The notes: generated from the letters alone by a model not told the origin. A stretch of DNA of 64,000 nucleotides from Rikenellaceae bacterium (GCA_017442365.1 JAFRZW010000002.1:186001-250000); one strand, 5' to 3'. Counted from the first letter of the stretch, positions 39,813-49,731 are shown. Numbers and translations are program-made.

Positions 39813-41420
39813 TTAGAGCTTCGGACCAGCCTCAACCAGCTTCTTGCCCTCCTCGTTGGTCGTGAACTTCGAGAAGTTCTTTACGAAGCGGCCAGCCAGA
39901 TCCTGAGCCTTAACCTCCCACTGCGAAGCCTCAGCGTAGGTATCGCGGGGGTCGAGGATTGCGGGATCAACACCCGGCAACTCGGTAGGAACAGTGAAAT
40001 CGAAGTAAGGAATCGACTTGGTAGGAGCGTTGTCGATCGAGCCATCGAGGATAGCGTCGATGATACCGCGGGTATCCTTGATCGAGATACGCTTGCCGGT
40101 ACCGTTCCAACCGGTGTTCACCAAGTAAGCGGTTGCGCCCGAAGCCTGCATCTTCTTCACCAACTCCTCACCGTACTTGGTGGGGTGCAACGAAAGGAAT
40201 GCAGCACCGAAGCAAGCCGAGAAGGTCGGCGTAGGCTCGGTGATACCACGCTCGGTACCAGCCAACTTAGCGGTGAAGCCCGACAAGAAGTAGTACTTGG
40301 TCTGCTCGGGGGTCAGGATCGACACAGGAGGCAGTACGCCGAATGCGTCAGCCGACAAGAAGATAACCTTCTTAGCAGCGGGAGCCTTCGATACGGGCTT
40401 AACGATGTTGTTGATGTGGTACAAGGGGTACGATACACGGGTGTTCTCGGTTACGCTCTTGTCGGTGAAATCGATCTTGCCGTTCTCATCAACAGTTACG
40501 TTTTCGAGCAGTGCGTCGCGCTTGATAGCGTTGTAGATATCGGGCTCAGCCTCCTTCGACAGGTTGATAACCTTAGCGTAGCAACCGCCCTCGAAGTTGA
40601 ATACACCCTCGTCGTCCCAGCCGTGCTCGTCGTCGCCGATCAGCAGACGCTTGGGGTCGGTCGAAAGGGTGGTCTTACCGGTACCCGACAGACCGAAGAA
40701 GATAGCGGTGTTCTCGCCATTCATATCGGTATTAGCCGAGCAGTGCATCGAAGCGATGCCGCGCAGAGGCAGCAGGTAGTTCATAATCGAGAACAGACCC
40801 TTCTTCATCTCACCACCATACCAAGTGTTGAGGATAACCTGCTCGTTCGAAGCGAGGTTGAATACGGTAGCGGTCTCCGAGTTCAGGCCGAGCTCAGCGA
40901 AGTTCTCAACCTTAGCCTTAGACGCGTTGAACGATACGAAATCGGGCTCGCCGTAAGCCTCCAACTCCTCCTCGGTAGGACGGATAAACATATTCTTAAC
41001 GAAGTGAGCCTGCCAAGCAACCTCCATAATGAAACGAACCTTCAAACGAGTAGCGGGGTTAGCGCCGCAGAAGGTATCCATAACGAACAGACGCTTGCCC
41101 GACAACTGCTTGATAGCGAGCTTCTTCAACTCAGCCCAAGTCTCCTCCGAGCAGGGTTTGTTATCGTTCTTGTACTCGTCCGAAGTCCACCATACGGTGT
41201 TCTCGCTTGCCTCGTTCTTCACGAAGAACTTGTCCTTGGGCGAGCGGCCGGTGTAGATACCGGTCATAACGTTCACTGCGCCGAGCTCAGTCTCAACGCC
41301 CTTGTCAAAGCCGGTCAGACCTTCTTTGGTCTCCTCCTCATAGAGGGTCTCATACGAAGGGTTGTGCAGAATTTCGACAACGTCGGTAATTCCGTACTTG
41401 CTCAAATCAATTTTAGCCAT
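39813..41420 (-). CDS. pckA: Phosphoenolpyruvate carboxykinase (ATP)
   Basis: The enzyme interconverts oxaloacetate and PEP. In gut Bacteroidetes it mainly fixes CO2 onto PEP on the way to succinate. The 535-residue product matches the ATP-dependent family. It has the substrate-binding [18 protein letters not shown] near the start, the Walker A-like kinase loop [12 protein letters not shown], the Mn/Mg-binding [26 protein letters not shown], and the adenine-binding [15 protein letters not shown] segment ([18 protein letters not shown]). It is a monocistronic minus-strand gene with a TATCTTTG promoter box about 130 bases upstream. Confidence 0.98.
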   Translation of the reverse strand: MAKIDLSKYGITDVVEILHNPSYETLYEEETKEGLTGFDKGVETELGAVNVMTGIYTGRSPKDKFFVKNEASENTVWWTSDEYKNDNKPCSEETWAELKKLAIKQLSGKRLFVMDTFCGANPATRLKVRFIMEVAWQAHFVKNMFIRPTEEELEAYGEPDFVSFNASKAKVENFAELGLNSETATVFNLASNEQVILNTWYGGEMKKGLFSIMNYLLPLRGIASMHCSANTDMNGENTAIFFGLSGTGKTTLSTDPKRLLIGDDEHGWDDEGVFNFEGGCYAKVINLSKEAEPDIYNAIKRDALLENVTVDENGKIDFTDKSVTENTRVSYPLYHINNIVKPVSKAPAAKKVIFLSADAFGVLPPVSILTPEQTKYYFLSGFTAKLAGTERGITEPTPTFSACFGAAFLSLHPTKYGEELVKKMQASGATAYLVNTGWNGTGKRISIKDTRGIIDAILDGSIDNAPTKSIPYFDFTVPTELPGVDPAILDPRDTYAEASQWEVKAQDLAGRFVKNFSKFTTNEEGKKLVEAGPKL

Positions 41421-41546
41421 AGTTGTAAATTAGTGTATTATTTTGTTAAAACCTCTTCAAAATTTGCGGCTTTGGCGTTCGGAGTTTTTTAGGTTCGCAC
41501 CAACTGCGTGCAATGACCGTTCCGAACAAGCCCTTTTTTCACGGCA

Positions 41547-41554
41547 CAAAGATA
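41547..41554 (-). promoter_or_regulatory. Probable pckA promoter (-7 box)
   Basis: On the minus strand 41554-41547 reads TATCTTTG. The predicted leader is about 120 bases. The rest of 41421-41839 is AT-rich, includes an alternating GCGCGCTCGCGTGCGCG tract near 41.68 kb, and holds no supported gene. Confidence 0.55.
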
Positions 41555-41801
41555 ATAAAATTATTCAAAGTGTGAAAAAAATAACAATAAAATTCTTCAA
41601 TTATTTTAATAAGTGCCAGCAAAGAGGCATTTCGGACCAATTTGGGCTGTGTTGCGGGCTGAAATTTGGAGTCTTCTCGCGCGCTCGCGTGCGCGTATAT
41701 ATTTCATTGTATGCGAAAAGATTTTTGTTGTTCCGATAAATATGCCAGCGGTGGCGGACCTATTCGACAATGAAGACGCAGTCAAAGATTTCGCACAAAT
41801 C

Positions 41802-41828
41802 TAATTTTGAATCTTGAATCTTGAATTG
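41802..41828. repeat. TTGAATC short-period repeat before hemW
   Basis: TAATTTTGAATCTTGAATCTTGAATTG, three units of the dispersed intergenic motif, ends 12 bases before the hemW -7 box. Confidence 0.6.
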
Positions 41829-41839
41829 GAAATTATGTG

Positions 41840-41847
41840 TATCTTTG
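41840..41847 (+). promoter_or_regulatory. hemW promoter (-7 box) giving a nearly leaderless mRNA
   Basis: TATCTTTG lies only 7 bases before the hemW ATG at 41855, so transcription would start at or within a few bases of the start codon. Confidence 0.65.
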
Positions 41848-41854
41848 TTGCCCG

Positions 41855-42988
41855 ATGGCTGGAATCTATTTTCATATCCCGTTTTGCCGACGCATTTGCG
41901 CCTATTGCGACTTCTATAAGAATGCCGATCTGCGCCTGATGGAGCAGACCCTGGCGGCAATGGAGCGCGAGGTGGTGGCGCGTCGCGGGTTTCTGCGTGG
42001 TGAGGCGGTGCGGACGATCTACTTTGGCGGTGGAACGCCCTCGCTGGCGAGTGCCGAGTGGATCGGATGGGCGATCGAGTTGTGTCGTGCGACGTTCGAC
42101 TGCTCACCGTTGGAGGAGATTACGCTCGAAGCCAACCCCGACGACCTCAGCGAGGAGTATCTCGCGGCGCTGCGTGCAGTGGGTGTCAATCGTTTAAGTA
42201 TTGGTATTCAGTCGTTTGACGATGAGGTGCTGCGTGTGATGAATCGTCGCCACGATGCAGCAGCGGCTGTGCGTGCGGTCGAGGCGGCTCGGGCGGTGGG
42301 GTTTGATAATATCACGATCGATCTGATTTATGGCTTGCCGTTTGGAGCGAAAGATGCGCTCGCACGCTCGTTGGAGCAGACCGTGGCGCTCGATGTCGAG
42401 CACGTGTCGGCATATCATTTGACGATCGAGCCGAATACCCGTTTCGGACGTATGGCGGCGCGTGGCGAGCTTGCGCCTGTCCCCGATGAGGAGAGCGAAC
42501 GTCAATATAATCAGGTACATACAACGCTAACGGAGGCGGGCTATGACCATTACGAGATCTCGAATTTCGCTCGTGAGGGACGTCGCTCGCGCCACAATTC
42601 CTCCTATTGGCAGTCGCAACCCTACTTGGGAATTGGCCCTGCGGCACACTCGTTCGATGGCGAGAATCGCGTGTGGGCGGTGGCGTCGGTGGCGGAGTAT
42701 CTGGCAGGAGTTGATGGGGGCGAGTGCTACGAAATGGAGCATTTGACCGCCACGGATCGCTATAACGAGACGATTATGACCTCGTTGAGGTGCCGCGAGG
42801 GAGTCGATTTGGGGGCGTTGGAGAAAAATTTTGGGCGTGCCCGCGCCGAATATTTTACGACCGAAGCAGAACGTTTTATTGCCTCGGGGGTGCTCGTGTG
42901 CGATGGGAATCGCGTCGCTATGTGCCCTGAAAGGTGGTTGGTGAGCGATTCGGTGATCGCGGAGCTCTTCATCGATGATGAAAATTGA
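41855..42988 (+). CDS. hemW: Radical SAM heme chaperone HemW (coproporphyrinogen III oxidase-like)
   Basis: HemW binds heme and delivers it to respiratory proteins; it is related to, but distinct from, HemN oxidase. The 377-residue product starts MAGIYFHIPFCRRICAYCDF, with the radical SAM CxxxCxxC cluster at Cys 11, 15 and 18. Other motifs are TIYFGGGTPSLAS, EITLEANPDDL and GVNRLSIGIQSFDDEVLRVM. I chose the ATG at 41855; an ATG 18 bases upstream lies inside the promoter box. A role as HemW rather than HemN is inferred from length and the N-terminal sequence. Confidence 0.92.
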   Translation: MAGIYFHIPFCRRICAYCDFYKNADLRLMEQTLAAMEREVVARRGFLRGEAVRTIYFGGGTPSLASAEWIGWAIELCRATFDCSPLEEITLEANPDDLSEEYLAALRAVGVNRLSIGIQSFDDEVLRVMNRRHDAAAAVRAVEAARAVGFDNITIDLIYGLPFGAKDALARSLEQTVALDVEHVSAYHLTIEPNTRFGRMAARGELAPVPDEESERQYNQVHTTLTEAGYDHYEISNFAREGRRSRHNSSYWQSQPYLGIGPAAHSFDGENRVWAVASVAEYLAGVDGGECYEMEHLTATDRYNETIMTSLRCREGVDLGALEKNFGRARAEYFTTEAERFIASGVLVCDGNRVAMCPERWLVSDSVIAELFIDDEN

Positions 42989-43041
42989 ACCTAACGTTTT
43001 GATTTTTTGGCACAAAAAATGATTATTAAATTTTTTTATTA

Positions 43042-43073
43042 TTTGGAAACCACGATAAAATGTATTACTTTTG
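43042..43073 (+). promoter_or_regulatory. Promoter of the glycogen synthase-phosphorylase gene
   Basis: TTTG (43042-43045), 20 bp, TACTTTTG (43066-43073), 47 bp before the ATG. Confidence 0.88.
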
Positions 43074-43119
43074 CGCGGCAAAAAAATGCTTATTGAAGAA
43101 TTAACAAGATAAACAACGT

Positions 43120-46100
43120 ATGAATAACAACGAAATTTTGGCTCCTGATTACCTGTTCGAAGTGAGCTGGGAGGTGTGCAACAAAGTGGGTGGTATCCAC
43201 ACCGTGATTGCAACCAAGGCGCTGACTATGACCGAGAAACTCGGCGACAAGTACATTCTGCTGGGCCCTGATGTGTTCCGCGAGAGCGTAAATCCCGAAT
43301 TTGAAGAAGACCCCAATCTGATGAAGATGTGGCGTCAGACACTCTATAACGATGGTATCCGTGTGCGTATCGGCCGCTGGAAGGTGAAGGGTTCGCCTAT
43401 CGCTGTGCTGGTCGATTTCCAGTCGATGCTGCCCCAGAAGGACGAAATTCTCAAATCGTTGTGGGAGACCTACCGCGTCGATTCGATCAGCGGTCAGTGG
43501 GACTACATCGAGCCTGTGCTGTTTGGTTATGCAGCAGGTAAAGTGATTGAGAGCTACGTAGATAACTTCTGCACTTCGACCGATAAGGTGGTTGCTCACT
43601 TCCACGAGTGGATGACTTCGAGCGGTGGTCTCTATCTGCGCAAGCACTCGCCCTATGTGGCTTCGTGCTTCACGACCCACGCAACCGTAATGGGTCGTTG
43701 TCTGGCCGGTAACGGCTTCCCGCTGTATGGCGACTTGGAGCGTTTCAACGCTGACGACAAGGCTCGCCAGTTCAACGTAGTGGCTAAGCACTCGTTGGAG
43801 AAGATCGCAGCAGCTTACCACGACGCATTCCTCACAGTGAGCGATATCACCGCACGTGAGTGCAAGTATCTGCTTGGTCGTGAGGTTGATATGGTAACGC
43901 CCAACGGTTTCGAGGACGACTTTGTATGGAAGGACAAGGAGTTCGACTCGAAGCGCAAGGAGGCTCGCAAGTTGATGATCGAGGTTGCTGAGGCTTGCCT
44001 CGGTACCAAGTTCGAGAAGGAGCCGCTGATCGTGGGTACGAGCGGTCGTTACGAGTTCAAGAACAAGGGTATCGACCTGTTCGTTGAGTCGTTGAAGAAG
44101 GTGGCTGAGAACGATGAGTTGAAGCGCGACGTGTTGGCTTACATCACCGTCCCTGCGGGCAACAACGGTCCTCGCAAGGATTTGCAGGCGCACTTGGCTG
44201 ACAAGTCGAATGCAATCGACGGTGGCGTATTCAAATATACTACCCACTATCTGGCTGACCAGAATTGGGATCCCGTTGTACGCGCAATGAATGGCAGCGT
44301 ACTGCTGTCGGAGAACCCGAAGGTGAAGGTTATCTTCGTGCCGAGCTATCTGAACGGCAACGACGGTATCTTCAACAAGCACTACTACGAGCTGTTGGTA
44401 GGTATGGACGCAACGGTATTTGCGTCGTACTACGAGCCGTGGGGTTACACTCCGCTCGAAAGCGTTGCATTCTCGGTTCCGACCATCACCACCTCGTTGG
44501 CAGGTTTCGGTATGTGGGTCAAGGGCCTCGAAGGCAAGGTTAAGGGTGTGAATGTAATCGAGCGCACCGACACCAACGATCAGCAGGTGATCGACGAGAT
44601 CGCAGCAGTTATCGTTCGTATGGCAGGCGCCGATACCCGTACCGTAAATGCAGAGCGTAAGGGTGCAGCAACAGTTGCAAAGATGGCTCTGTGGGAGAAC
44701 TTCATTAAGTATTATAACGATGCTTACGCATTGGCAATCGAGAACTCGGTGGCACGTACCAACAAGGCTATGTTCGATGGTGGTGGCGCTTACAACGAGC
44801 AGATCAACTTCGTTCGTCAGCAGCTGGTGAGCCAGAAGCCCACTTGGACTCGTCTGATGATCGAGAAGACGCTGCCCGAGCGTCTGCGTCCGCTCGAAAT
44901 CTTGTCGCGTAACCTGTGGTGGTCGTGGACTTTGGGCGCACGTGAGTTGTTCGAGCAGATCGACTATCAGCTGTGGGTTGAGTGCGATAAGAACCCCATC
45001 TCGTTGCTCGATAAGGTGAACTACGCTCGCTACAAGGAGTTGGAGCAGGACGAAGCATTCCTCTCGAAGATGGACGCCGTTTATGCTCAGTTCCAGGAGT
45101 ATATGAACGAGAAGCCCGATCCGAAGTCGGCTAAGGTTGCCTACTTCTCGATGGAGTACGGTCTGCACTCGTCGTTGAAGATCTACTCGGGTGGTCTGGG
45201 TATCTTGGCAGGTGACTACTTGAAGGAGGCCAGCGATAAGAACGTTCCGATGGTTGCCGTAGGTCTGTTGTACCGCTATGGTTACTTCACTCAGCGTCTG
45301 TCGGCACAGGGTGCTCAGGAGGCTACGTACGAGGCTCAGAACTTCTTCAAGCTGCCTATCTCGGCAGTTCGTGATGAGGAGGGTAACTGGGTGAGCGTGC
45401 AGATCGCTCTGCCGGGTCGTACGCTGACTGCACGTGTTTGGAAGTGCGAGGTGGGTCGTACCGATCTCTACCTGCTCGATACCGACCACGACCTGAACTT
45501 GGACGAGGACCGTTCGATCACCCACTACCTCTATGGTGGCGATTGGGAGAACCGTTTGAAGCAGGAGATTCTGCTCGGTATCGGTGGTATCCGTGCGCTG
45601 CGCCAGATGGGCATCAAGCAGGAGGTTTATCACTGCAACGAGGGCCACGCAGCATTTATCGGCATCGAGCGTATCCGCAATATGGTAGGCCGTCGTAAGC
45701 TGTCGTTCAGCGAGGCTATGGAGGTTGTTCGTTCGTCGTCGTTGTTTACGACCCACACCCCCGTACCCGCAGGCCACGATGCCTTCCCCGAATCGATGAT
45801 TCGTCAGTATATGTCGCACTATCCCGACGTGTTGGGTATCACTTGGGATCAGTTCATTAACCTCGGTAAGACCAACCCGAACGATCCCAACGAGAAGTTC
45901 TCGATGAGCGTTCTGGCTTGCAACCTCTCGCAGGAGGTTAATGGTGTGTCGTGGTTGCACGGCGAGGTGAGCAAGGATATTCTGGGCAATATGTGGCCGG
46001 GCTACTTCAAGGACGAGTTGCACATTGGCTACGTAACCAATGGTGTTCACTTCCCGACTTGGACCGCGTCGAACTTGCGCCGTCTCTATTCGCGCTACTT

Positions 46101-47376
46101 CAACGACGGTTTCTCGGGCCACTCGTACGATATTCCCGCTTGGCAGAAGGTTCATCAGATCGATGACAAGGAGCTGTGGGAGGAGCGTATGTTCTTGAAG
46201 CGTCGCCTGATCGACCACATTCGCAAGCGCGTGAGCGATCCTAAGCAGGTACGTTTGGATTCGCCCCGTCAGATGGTTCGTATCGTTGAGGGCTTGAAGC
46301 CCGACGTGCTGACGATCGGTTTCGCACGCCGCTTCGCAACCTATAAGCGTGCTTATCTGCTGTTCACCAACTTGGACCGTCTGGCTGCTATCGTGAACAA
46401 CAAGGAGCGTCCCGTACAGTTTGTATTTGCCGGTAAGGCTCACCCGAACGATAAGCCCGGTCAGGATCTGATCAAGCGTATCGTTGAGGTTTCGGCAATG
46501 CCCCAGTTTGTAGGTAAGATCCTCTTCTTGCAGAACTACGATATGGAGTTGGCTCGCAAGATGGTTCAGGGCGTCGATGTATGGTTGAATACCCCGACCC
46601 GTCCCTTGGAGGCATCGGGAACGAGCGGTGAAAAGTGCGTAATGAACGGCGTAATGCAGTTCTCGGTTCTCGACGGTTGGTGGGTTGAGGGCTACAAGGA
46701 GGGTGCCGGCTGGGCACTGCCTATGGAGCGCACCTACGCTGACCAGCGTTTCCAGGACGAGCTCGATGCTGAGATGATCTACACGACCATCGAGGAGGAG
46801 ATCGTACCGAAGTACTACAACCGTGGCACCGACAATATTCCCTACGAGTGGATCGGTTCGGTTAAGAGCTGTATCGCTGACATCGCTTCGAACTTCACGA
46901 CCAACCGTATGTTGATCGACTACGAGGAGCGTTTCTATAACAAGCTGCGCGACCGTCATCAGCAGATGAAGGAGGGCGACTATACGATGGCCCGCGAGAT
47001 CGCTGCTTGGAAGCGTAAGGTTTCGGCAGTTTGGGATCAGGTTAATGTTTTGGACGTTAAGCAGATCAATATCGATAAGGAGGCTATCTACGTAGGTAAT
47101 TCGTATCGCTACGAGGTAACGGTTGATGTTGCAGGTCTGCGCGCTGAGGATATCGGCGTTGAGCTGGTTATGGCCAAGCAGATCGAGCAGGGTCAGGGCG
47201 TCAAGGTAGTTTCGACTCACGAGTTGAAGATCGAGAAGGCGGAGGGCAACCGCGTAGTCTATACCCTCGATATTACGCCCGAGCGCACGGGCTCGTACGA
47301 CGTGGCATTGCGCGTGTTCCCCAAGAACGCGAAGCTGCCCCACCGTATGGACTTCGCTCTGGTGAAGTGGGCATAA
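43120..47376 (+). CDS. Glycogen synthase (GT3-like)-alpha-glucan phosphorylase (GT35) fusion
   Basis: The 1418-residue product joins two opposite activities. Residues 1 to about 560 resemble eukaryotic-type glycogen synthase: LFEVSWEVCNKVGGIHTVIATKA, FTTHATVMGRCLAGNG, TVSDITARECKYLLGREVDMVTPNGF and the donor-site region YEPWGYTPLESVAFSVPTIT. Residues about 600-1418 are an alpha-glucan phosphorylase: LRPLEILSRNLWWSW, YFSMEYGLHSSLKIYSGGLG, TTHTPVPAGHDAF, and the pyridoxal phosphate site EASGTSGEKCVMNG, with Lys1172 as the likely Schiff-base residue. One chain could both add glucose to glucan and release glucose 1-phosphate. It precedes debranching, transferase and GH57 genes. Such fusions are known in Bacteroides; activities here are inferred. 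Confidence 0.93.
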   Translation: MNNNEILAPDYLFEVSWEVCNKVGGIHTVIATKALTMTEKLGDKYILLGPDVFRESVNPEFEEDPNLMKMWRQTLYNDGIRVRIGRWKVKGSPIAVLVDFQSMLPQKDEILKSLWETYRVDSISGQWDYIEPVLFGYAAGKVIESYVDNFCTSTDKVVAHFHEWMTSSGGLYLRKHSPYVASCFTTHATVMGRCLAGNGFPLYGDLERFNADDKARQFNVVAKHSLEKIAAAYHDAFLTVSDITARECKYLLGREVDMVTPNGFEDDFVWKDKEFDSKRKEARKLMIEVAEACLGTKFEKEPLIVGTSGRYEFKNKGIDLFVESLKKVAENDELKRDVLAYITVPAGNNGPRKDLQAHLADKSNAIDGGVFKYTTHYLADQNWDPVVRAMNGSVLLSENPKVKVIFVPSYLNGNDGIFNKHYYELLVGMDATVFASYYEPWGYTPLESVAFSVPTITTSLAGFGMWVKGLEGKVKGVNVIERTDTNDQQVIDEIAAVIVRMAGADTRTVNAERKGAATVAKMALWENFIKYYNDAYALAIENSVARTNKAMFDGGGAYNEQINFVRQQLVSQKPTWTRLMIEKTLPERLRPLEILSRNLWWSWTLGARELFEQIDYQLWVECDKNPISLLDKVNYARYKELEQDEAFLSKMDAVYAQFQEYMNEKPDPKSAKVAYFSMEYGLHSSLKIYSGGLGILAGDYLKEASDKNVPMVAVGLLYRYGYFTQRLSAQGAQEATYEAQNFFKLPISAVRDEEGNWVSVQIALPGRTLTARVWKCEVGRTDLYLLDTDHDLNLDEDRSITHYLYGGDWENRLKQEILLGIGGIRALRQMGIKQEVYHCNEGHAAFIGIERIRNMVGRRKLSFSEAMEVVRSSSLFTTHTPVPAGHDAFPESMIRQYMSHYPDVLGITWDQFINLGKTNPNDPNEKFSMSVLACNLSQEVNGVSWLHGEVSKDILGNMWPGYFKDELHIGYVTNGVHFPTWTASNLRRLYSRYFNDGFSGHSYDIPAWQKVHQIDDKELWEERMFLKRRLIDHIRKRVSDPKQVRLDSPRQMVRIVEGLKPDVLTIGFARRFATYKRAYLLFTNLDRLAAIVNNKERPVQFVFAGKAHPNDKPGQDLIKRIVEVSAMPQFVGKILFLQNYDMELARKMVQGVDVWLNTPTRPLEASGTSGEKCVMNGVMQFSVLDGWWVEGYKEGAGWALPMERTYADQRFQDELDAEMIYTTIEEEIVPKYYNRGTDNIPYEWIGSVKSCIADIASNFTTNRMLIDYEERFYNKLRDRHQQMKEGDYTMAREIAAWKRKVSAVWDQVNVLDVKQINIDKEAIYVGNSYRYEVTVDVAGLRAEDIGVELVMAKQIEQGQGVKVVSTHELKIEKAEGNRVVYTLDITPERTGSYDVALRVFPKNAKLPHRMDFALVKWA

Positions 47377-47388
47377 CGCACCGCTAAG

Positions 47389-47430
47389 AACGTGTCGGGA
47401 GGTCGCAGGGGCGATCTCCCGACACGTTTT
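47389..47430 (+). terminator. Terminator after the synthase-phosphorylase gene
   Basis: AACGTGTCGGGAG (47389-47401) pairs with CTCCCGACACGTT (47416-47428), 13 bp, then TTTG. Confidence 0.88.
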
Positions 47431-47562
47431 GTAAAGGCGTGCCGAGGGAGTGGCTAATGAGCGGTTGAAAGTAGAAAGTGAGAAAAGAAATTTTAATAGC
47501 GGAAAAAGCCATTTCAAGCACGTTAAAAAATCGTTAAAACGATAAAAAAACCTGCTGGTTTT

Positions 47563-47593
47563 ATTGCATTTAGCGAAATTGTTACTACCTTTA
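47563..47593 (+). promoter_or_regulatory. Probable promoter of the GH133-GT-GH57 operon
   Basis: TTG (47564-47566), 19 bp, TACCTTTA (47586-47593). The -7 box has A instead of the final G of TAnnTTTG. It lies 35 bp before the ATG. Confidence 0.6.
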
Positions 47594-47628
47594 TACCACT
47601 TTTGTGAACAAATCTAAACAATAATAAT

Positions 47629-49731
47629 ATGTCAGTACTCAATTTTGACAAAGACCAACTCGGTAACTTGGAGTATTCGCTGCAACGCGAGATGCTCTCG
47701 ACCGATCGTAAGGGCGGTTATATGAGTACCACCATCGTATGCTGCAATACGCGAAAGTATCACGGTCTGGTGGTAACTCCCATCGACGAGACGGATCGTC
47801 GTTTCGTGCTGCTCTCGTCGCTCGACGAAACCGTAATTCAGCACGATCAGGCCTTCAACTTGGCACTGCACCGTTTCCCGGGTATCTATGAGCCTCGTGG
47901 CCATAAGTACATCATCGATTTCCAATATACACCTACGCCCACGATCACATATCGTGTGGGTGGCGTGGTACTGCGTAAAGAGATGTTGTGGATCCACTCG
48001 CGCACTCAGCTGTTGATCCGCTATACGCTTCTGGACGCTCATTCGCGCACCGTTTTGCGCCTGCGCCCCTTCTTGGCCTTCCGTGAGAACCACACCGTAG
48101 GTCAGGCTAATATGTACGCCAATGGCCACTCGTATCCCGTGAAGAACGGTGTTAAGACCCGTATGTACTCGGAGTTCCCGTGGCTGTTTATGCAGACCGA
48201 CAAGAAGGATATGGAGTTCGTGGCTGCTCCCGATTGGTACTACAACTTCGAGTATGCTGAGGAGGCTCGTCGCGGTTATCCCGCACACGAGGACCTGATG
48301 ACTACGGGTTACTTCGAGGGCGAGATCGCTAAGGGCGAGAGCGTGATCTTCTCGTGCTCGCTCGAAGAGATGGGCTCGGCTAAGGATATCGACAAACTGT
48401 TCGAAGATGAGCTGGCTCGTCGTACCAATAAGGTGGATTTCCTGAGCTGCCTGCGCCACTCGGCACGTCAGTTCATCGTTCGTCGTGGCGAGCGTACCGA
48501 TGTTATCGCCGGTTATCCTTGGTTCGGTCATTGGGGTCGTGATACGTTCATCGCGCTGCCCGGTCTGACCCTTTCGCAGGGCGACGTTAAGAGCTGCCGC
48601 GATGTGCTGGATACTCAGGTGCGCGATATCAAGAATGGTCTGTTCCCCAACCTCGGCGAGTCGTATAACTCGGTTGATGCTGCTCTGTGGTTCTTCTGGA
48701 CCTTGCAGCAGTTCGAGAAGCACGTAGGCACGAAGGAGGTTTGGGAGAGCTATGGCGCGAAGATGAAGGAGGTCTTGGAGGCCTTCCGTCGCGGTATTGG
48801 TGAGTGGGTTGCAGTCGATGCCAATGGTTTGGTTCGCGCTGGCCACCCCACGCTGGCAATGACGTGGATGGACGCCGTAGTCGATGGCAAACCCGTAACA
48901 GGTCGTGAGGGCTATCAGGTTGAGGTCAATGCTCTGTGGTATAACGCAATTTGCTACACCTTGGAGCTGGCTCGCAAATATAAGGACAAGGAGTTCGTGG
49001 CAGCGTGGAAGGATATGCCCGAGAAGATCAAGGCTTCGTTCATCGAGAAGTTCTGGTTGGATCGCGAGGGTTATCTGGCTGACTACGTAACCGTAGAGGG
49101 CGAGGTGAACAAGTTTATCCGTCCCAACCAGATCATCGCTTGCTCGATGGATTACAAGATGCTCAACTCGGAGCAGAGCGTGAATGTTTACCGCGTGGTA
49201 CGTCAGCACTTGGCAACCCCGAAGGGTCTGCGCACGCTGTCGCCGCGTAATCCGTTGTATCAGGGCCGTATCGAGGGCGATCAGCGTACCCGCGACTTGG
49301 CTTACCACCAGGGTACGGTTTGGGTATGGCTGATGGAGCACTACGTGAAGGCCGGCTTCGACTTGAAGGGCGAGAAGTTCTTGCAGGCAGCCGAGGAAAT
49401 GTTGTCGGACTTCGAGGAGGATCTGACGATGTCGGGTATCGGCTCGATTAACGAGATCTACGACGGTGATCCCCCGCACGCACCTCGTGGTGCTGTGTCG
49501 CAGGCTTGGAGCGTAGCGGCAGTTCTGCGTATCAATGAGATGATCGAGAGCTATCGCAAGCCCGCCAAGAAGGCTGCGAAGAAGGCTGTGAAGGCTGAGG
49601 CGAAGGTCGAGAAGGCAGAGGTCGCTGAGAAACCCGCCAAGAAGTGCGGCACGAAGAAGTGCGCACCGAAGGCTGAGAAGGCCGAGAAACCTGCCGAGAA
49701 GAAGAGCGCGAAGAAAGTAACGAAAAAATAA
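47629..49731 (+). CDS. Amylo-alpha-1,6-glucosidase (GH133 glycogen debranching enzyme) with Lys-rich tail
   Basis: The enzyme removes alpha-1,6 branch glucose from glycogen. The 700-residue product has the N-terminal debranching-associated domain (REMLSTDRKGGYMSTTIVCC, NTRKYHGLVVTP) and the C-terminal (alpha/alpha)6 barrel with GYPWFGHWGRDTFIALPGLT, where the Asp of GRD is the likely acid, and LFPNLGESYNSVDAALWFFW. The family ends near residue 640. The remaining about 58 residues are a Lys/Ala/Glu tail (repeats of KPAKKAAKKAVKAEAK type with one CGTKKC), unlike the usual family end. It opens an operon with the two genes after it, 18 and 24 bp apart. Confidence 0.93.
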   Translation: MSVLNFDKDQLGNLEYSLQREMLSTDRKGGYMSTTIVCCNTRKYHGLVVTPIDETDRRFVLLSSLDETVIQHDQAFNLALHRFPGIYEPRGHKYIIDFQYTPTPTITYRVGGVVLRKEMLWIHSRTQLLIRYTLLDAHSRTVLRLRPFLAFRENHTVGQANMYANGHSYPVKNGVKTRMYSEFPWLFMQTDKKDMEFVAAPDWYYNFEYAEEARRGYPAHEDLMTTGYFEGEIAKGESVIFSCSLEEMGSAKDIDKLFEDELARRTNKVDFLSCLRHSARQFIVRRGERTDVIAGYPWFGHWGRDTFIALPGLTLSQGDVKSCRDVLDTQVRDIKNGLFPNLGESYNSVDAALWFFWTLQQFEKHVGTKEVWESYGAKMKEVLEAFRRGIGEWVAVDANGLVRAGHPTLAMTWMDAVVDGKPVTGREGYQVEVNALWYNAICYTLELARKYKDKEFVAAWKDMPEKIKASFIEKFWLDREGYLADYVTVEGEVNKFIRPNQIIACSMDYKMLNSEQSVNVYRVVRQHLATPKGLRTLSPRNPLYQGRIEGDQRTRDLAYHQGTVWVWLMEHYVKAGFDLKGEKFLQAAEEMLSDFEEDLTMSGIGSINEIYDGDPPHAPRGAVSQAWSVAAVLRINEMIESYRKPAKKAAKKAVKAEAKVEKAEVAEKPAKKCGTKKCAPKAEKAEKPAEKKSAKKVTKK

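Noticed and set aside
39500..39865. 121-codon plus-strand frame after the second terminator
   Set aside because: It starts inside a terminator hairpin and ends antisense to pckA; the composition is unlike neighbouring proteins.
41613..41804. 63-codon GTG-start frame before hemW
   Set aside because: No promoter or conserved feature, it includes the alternating GCGCGC tract and stops at the intergenic repeat.
43090..47517. 1475-codon open frame on the minus strand
   Set aside because: It is in exact codon register with the synthase-phosphorylase gene, whose protein is clearly conserved; the antisense sequence shows no motif and is open only through codon bias.
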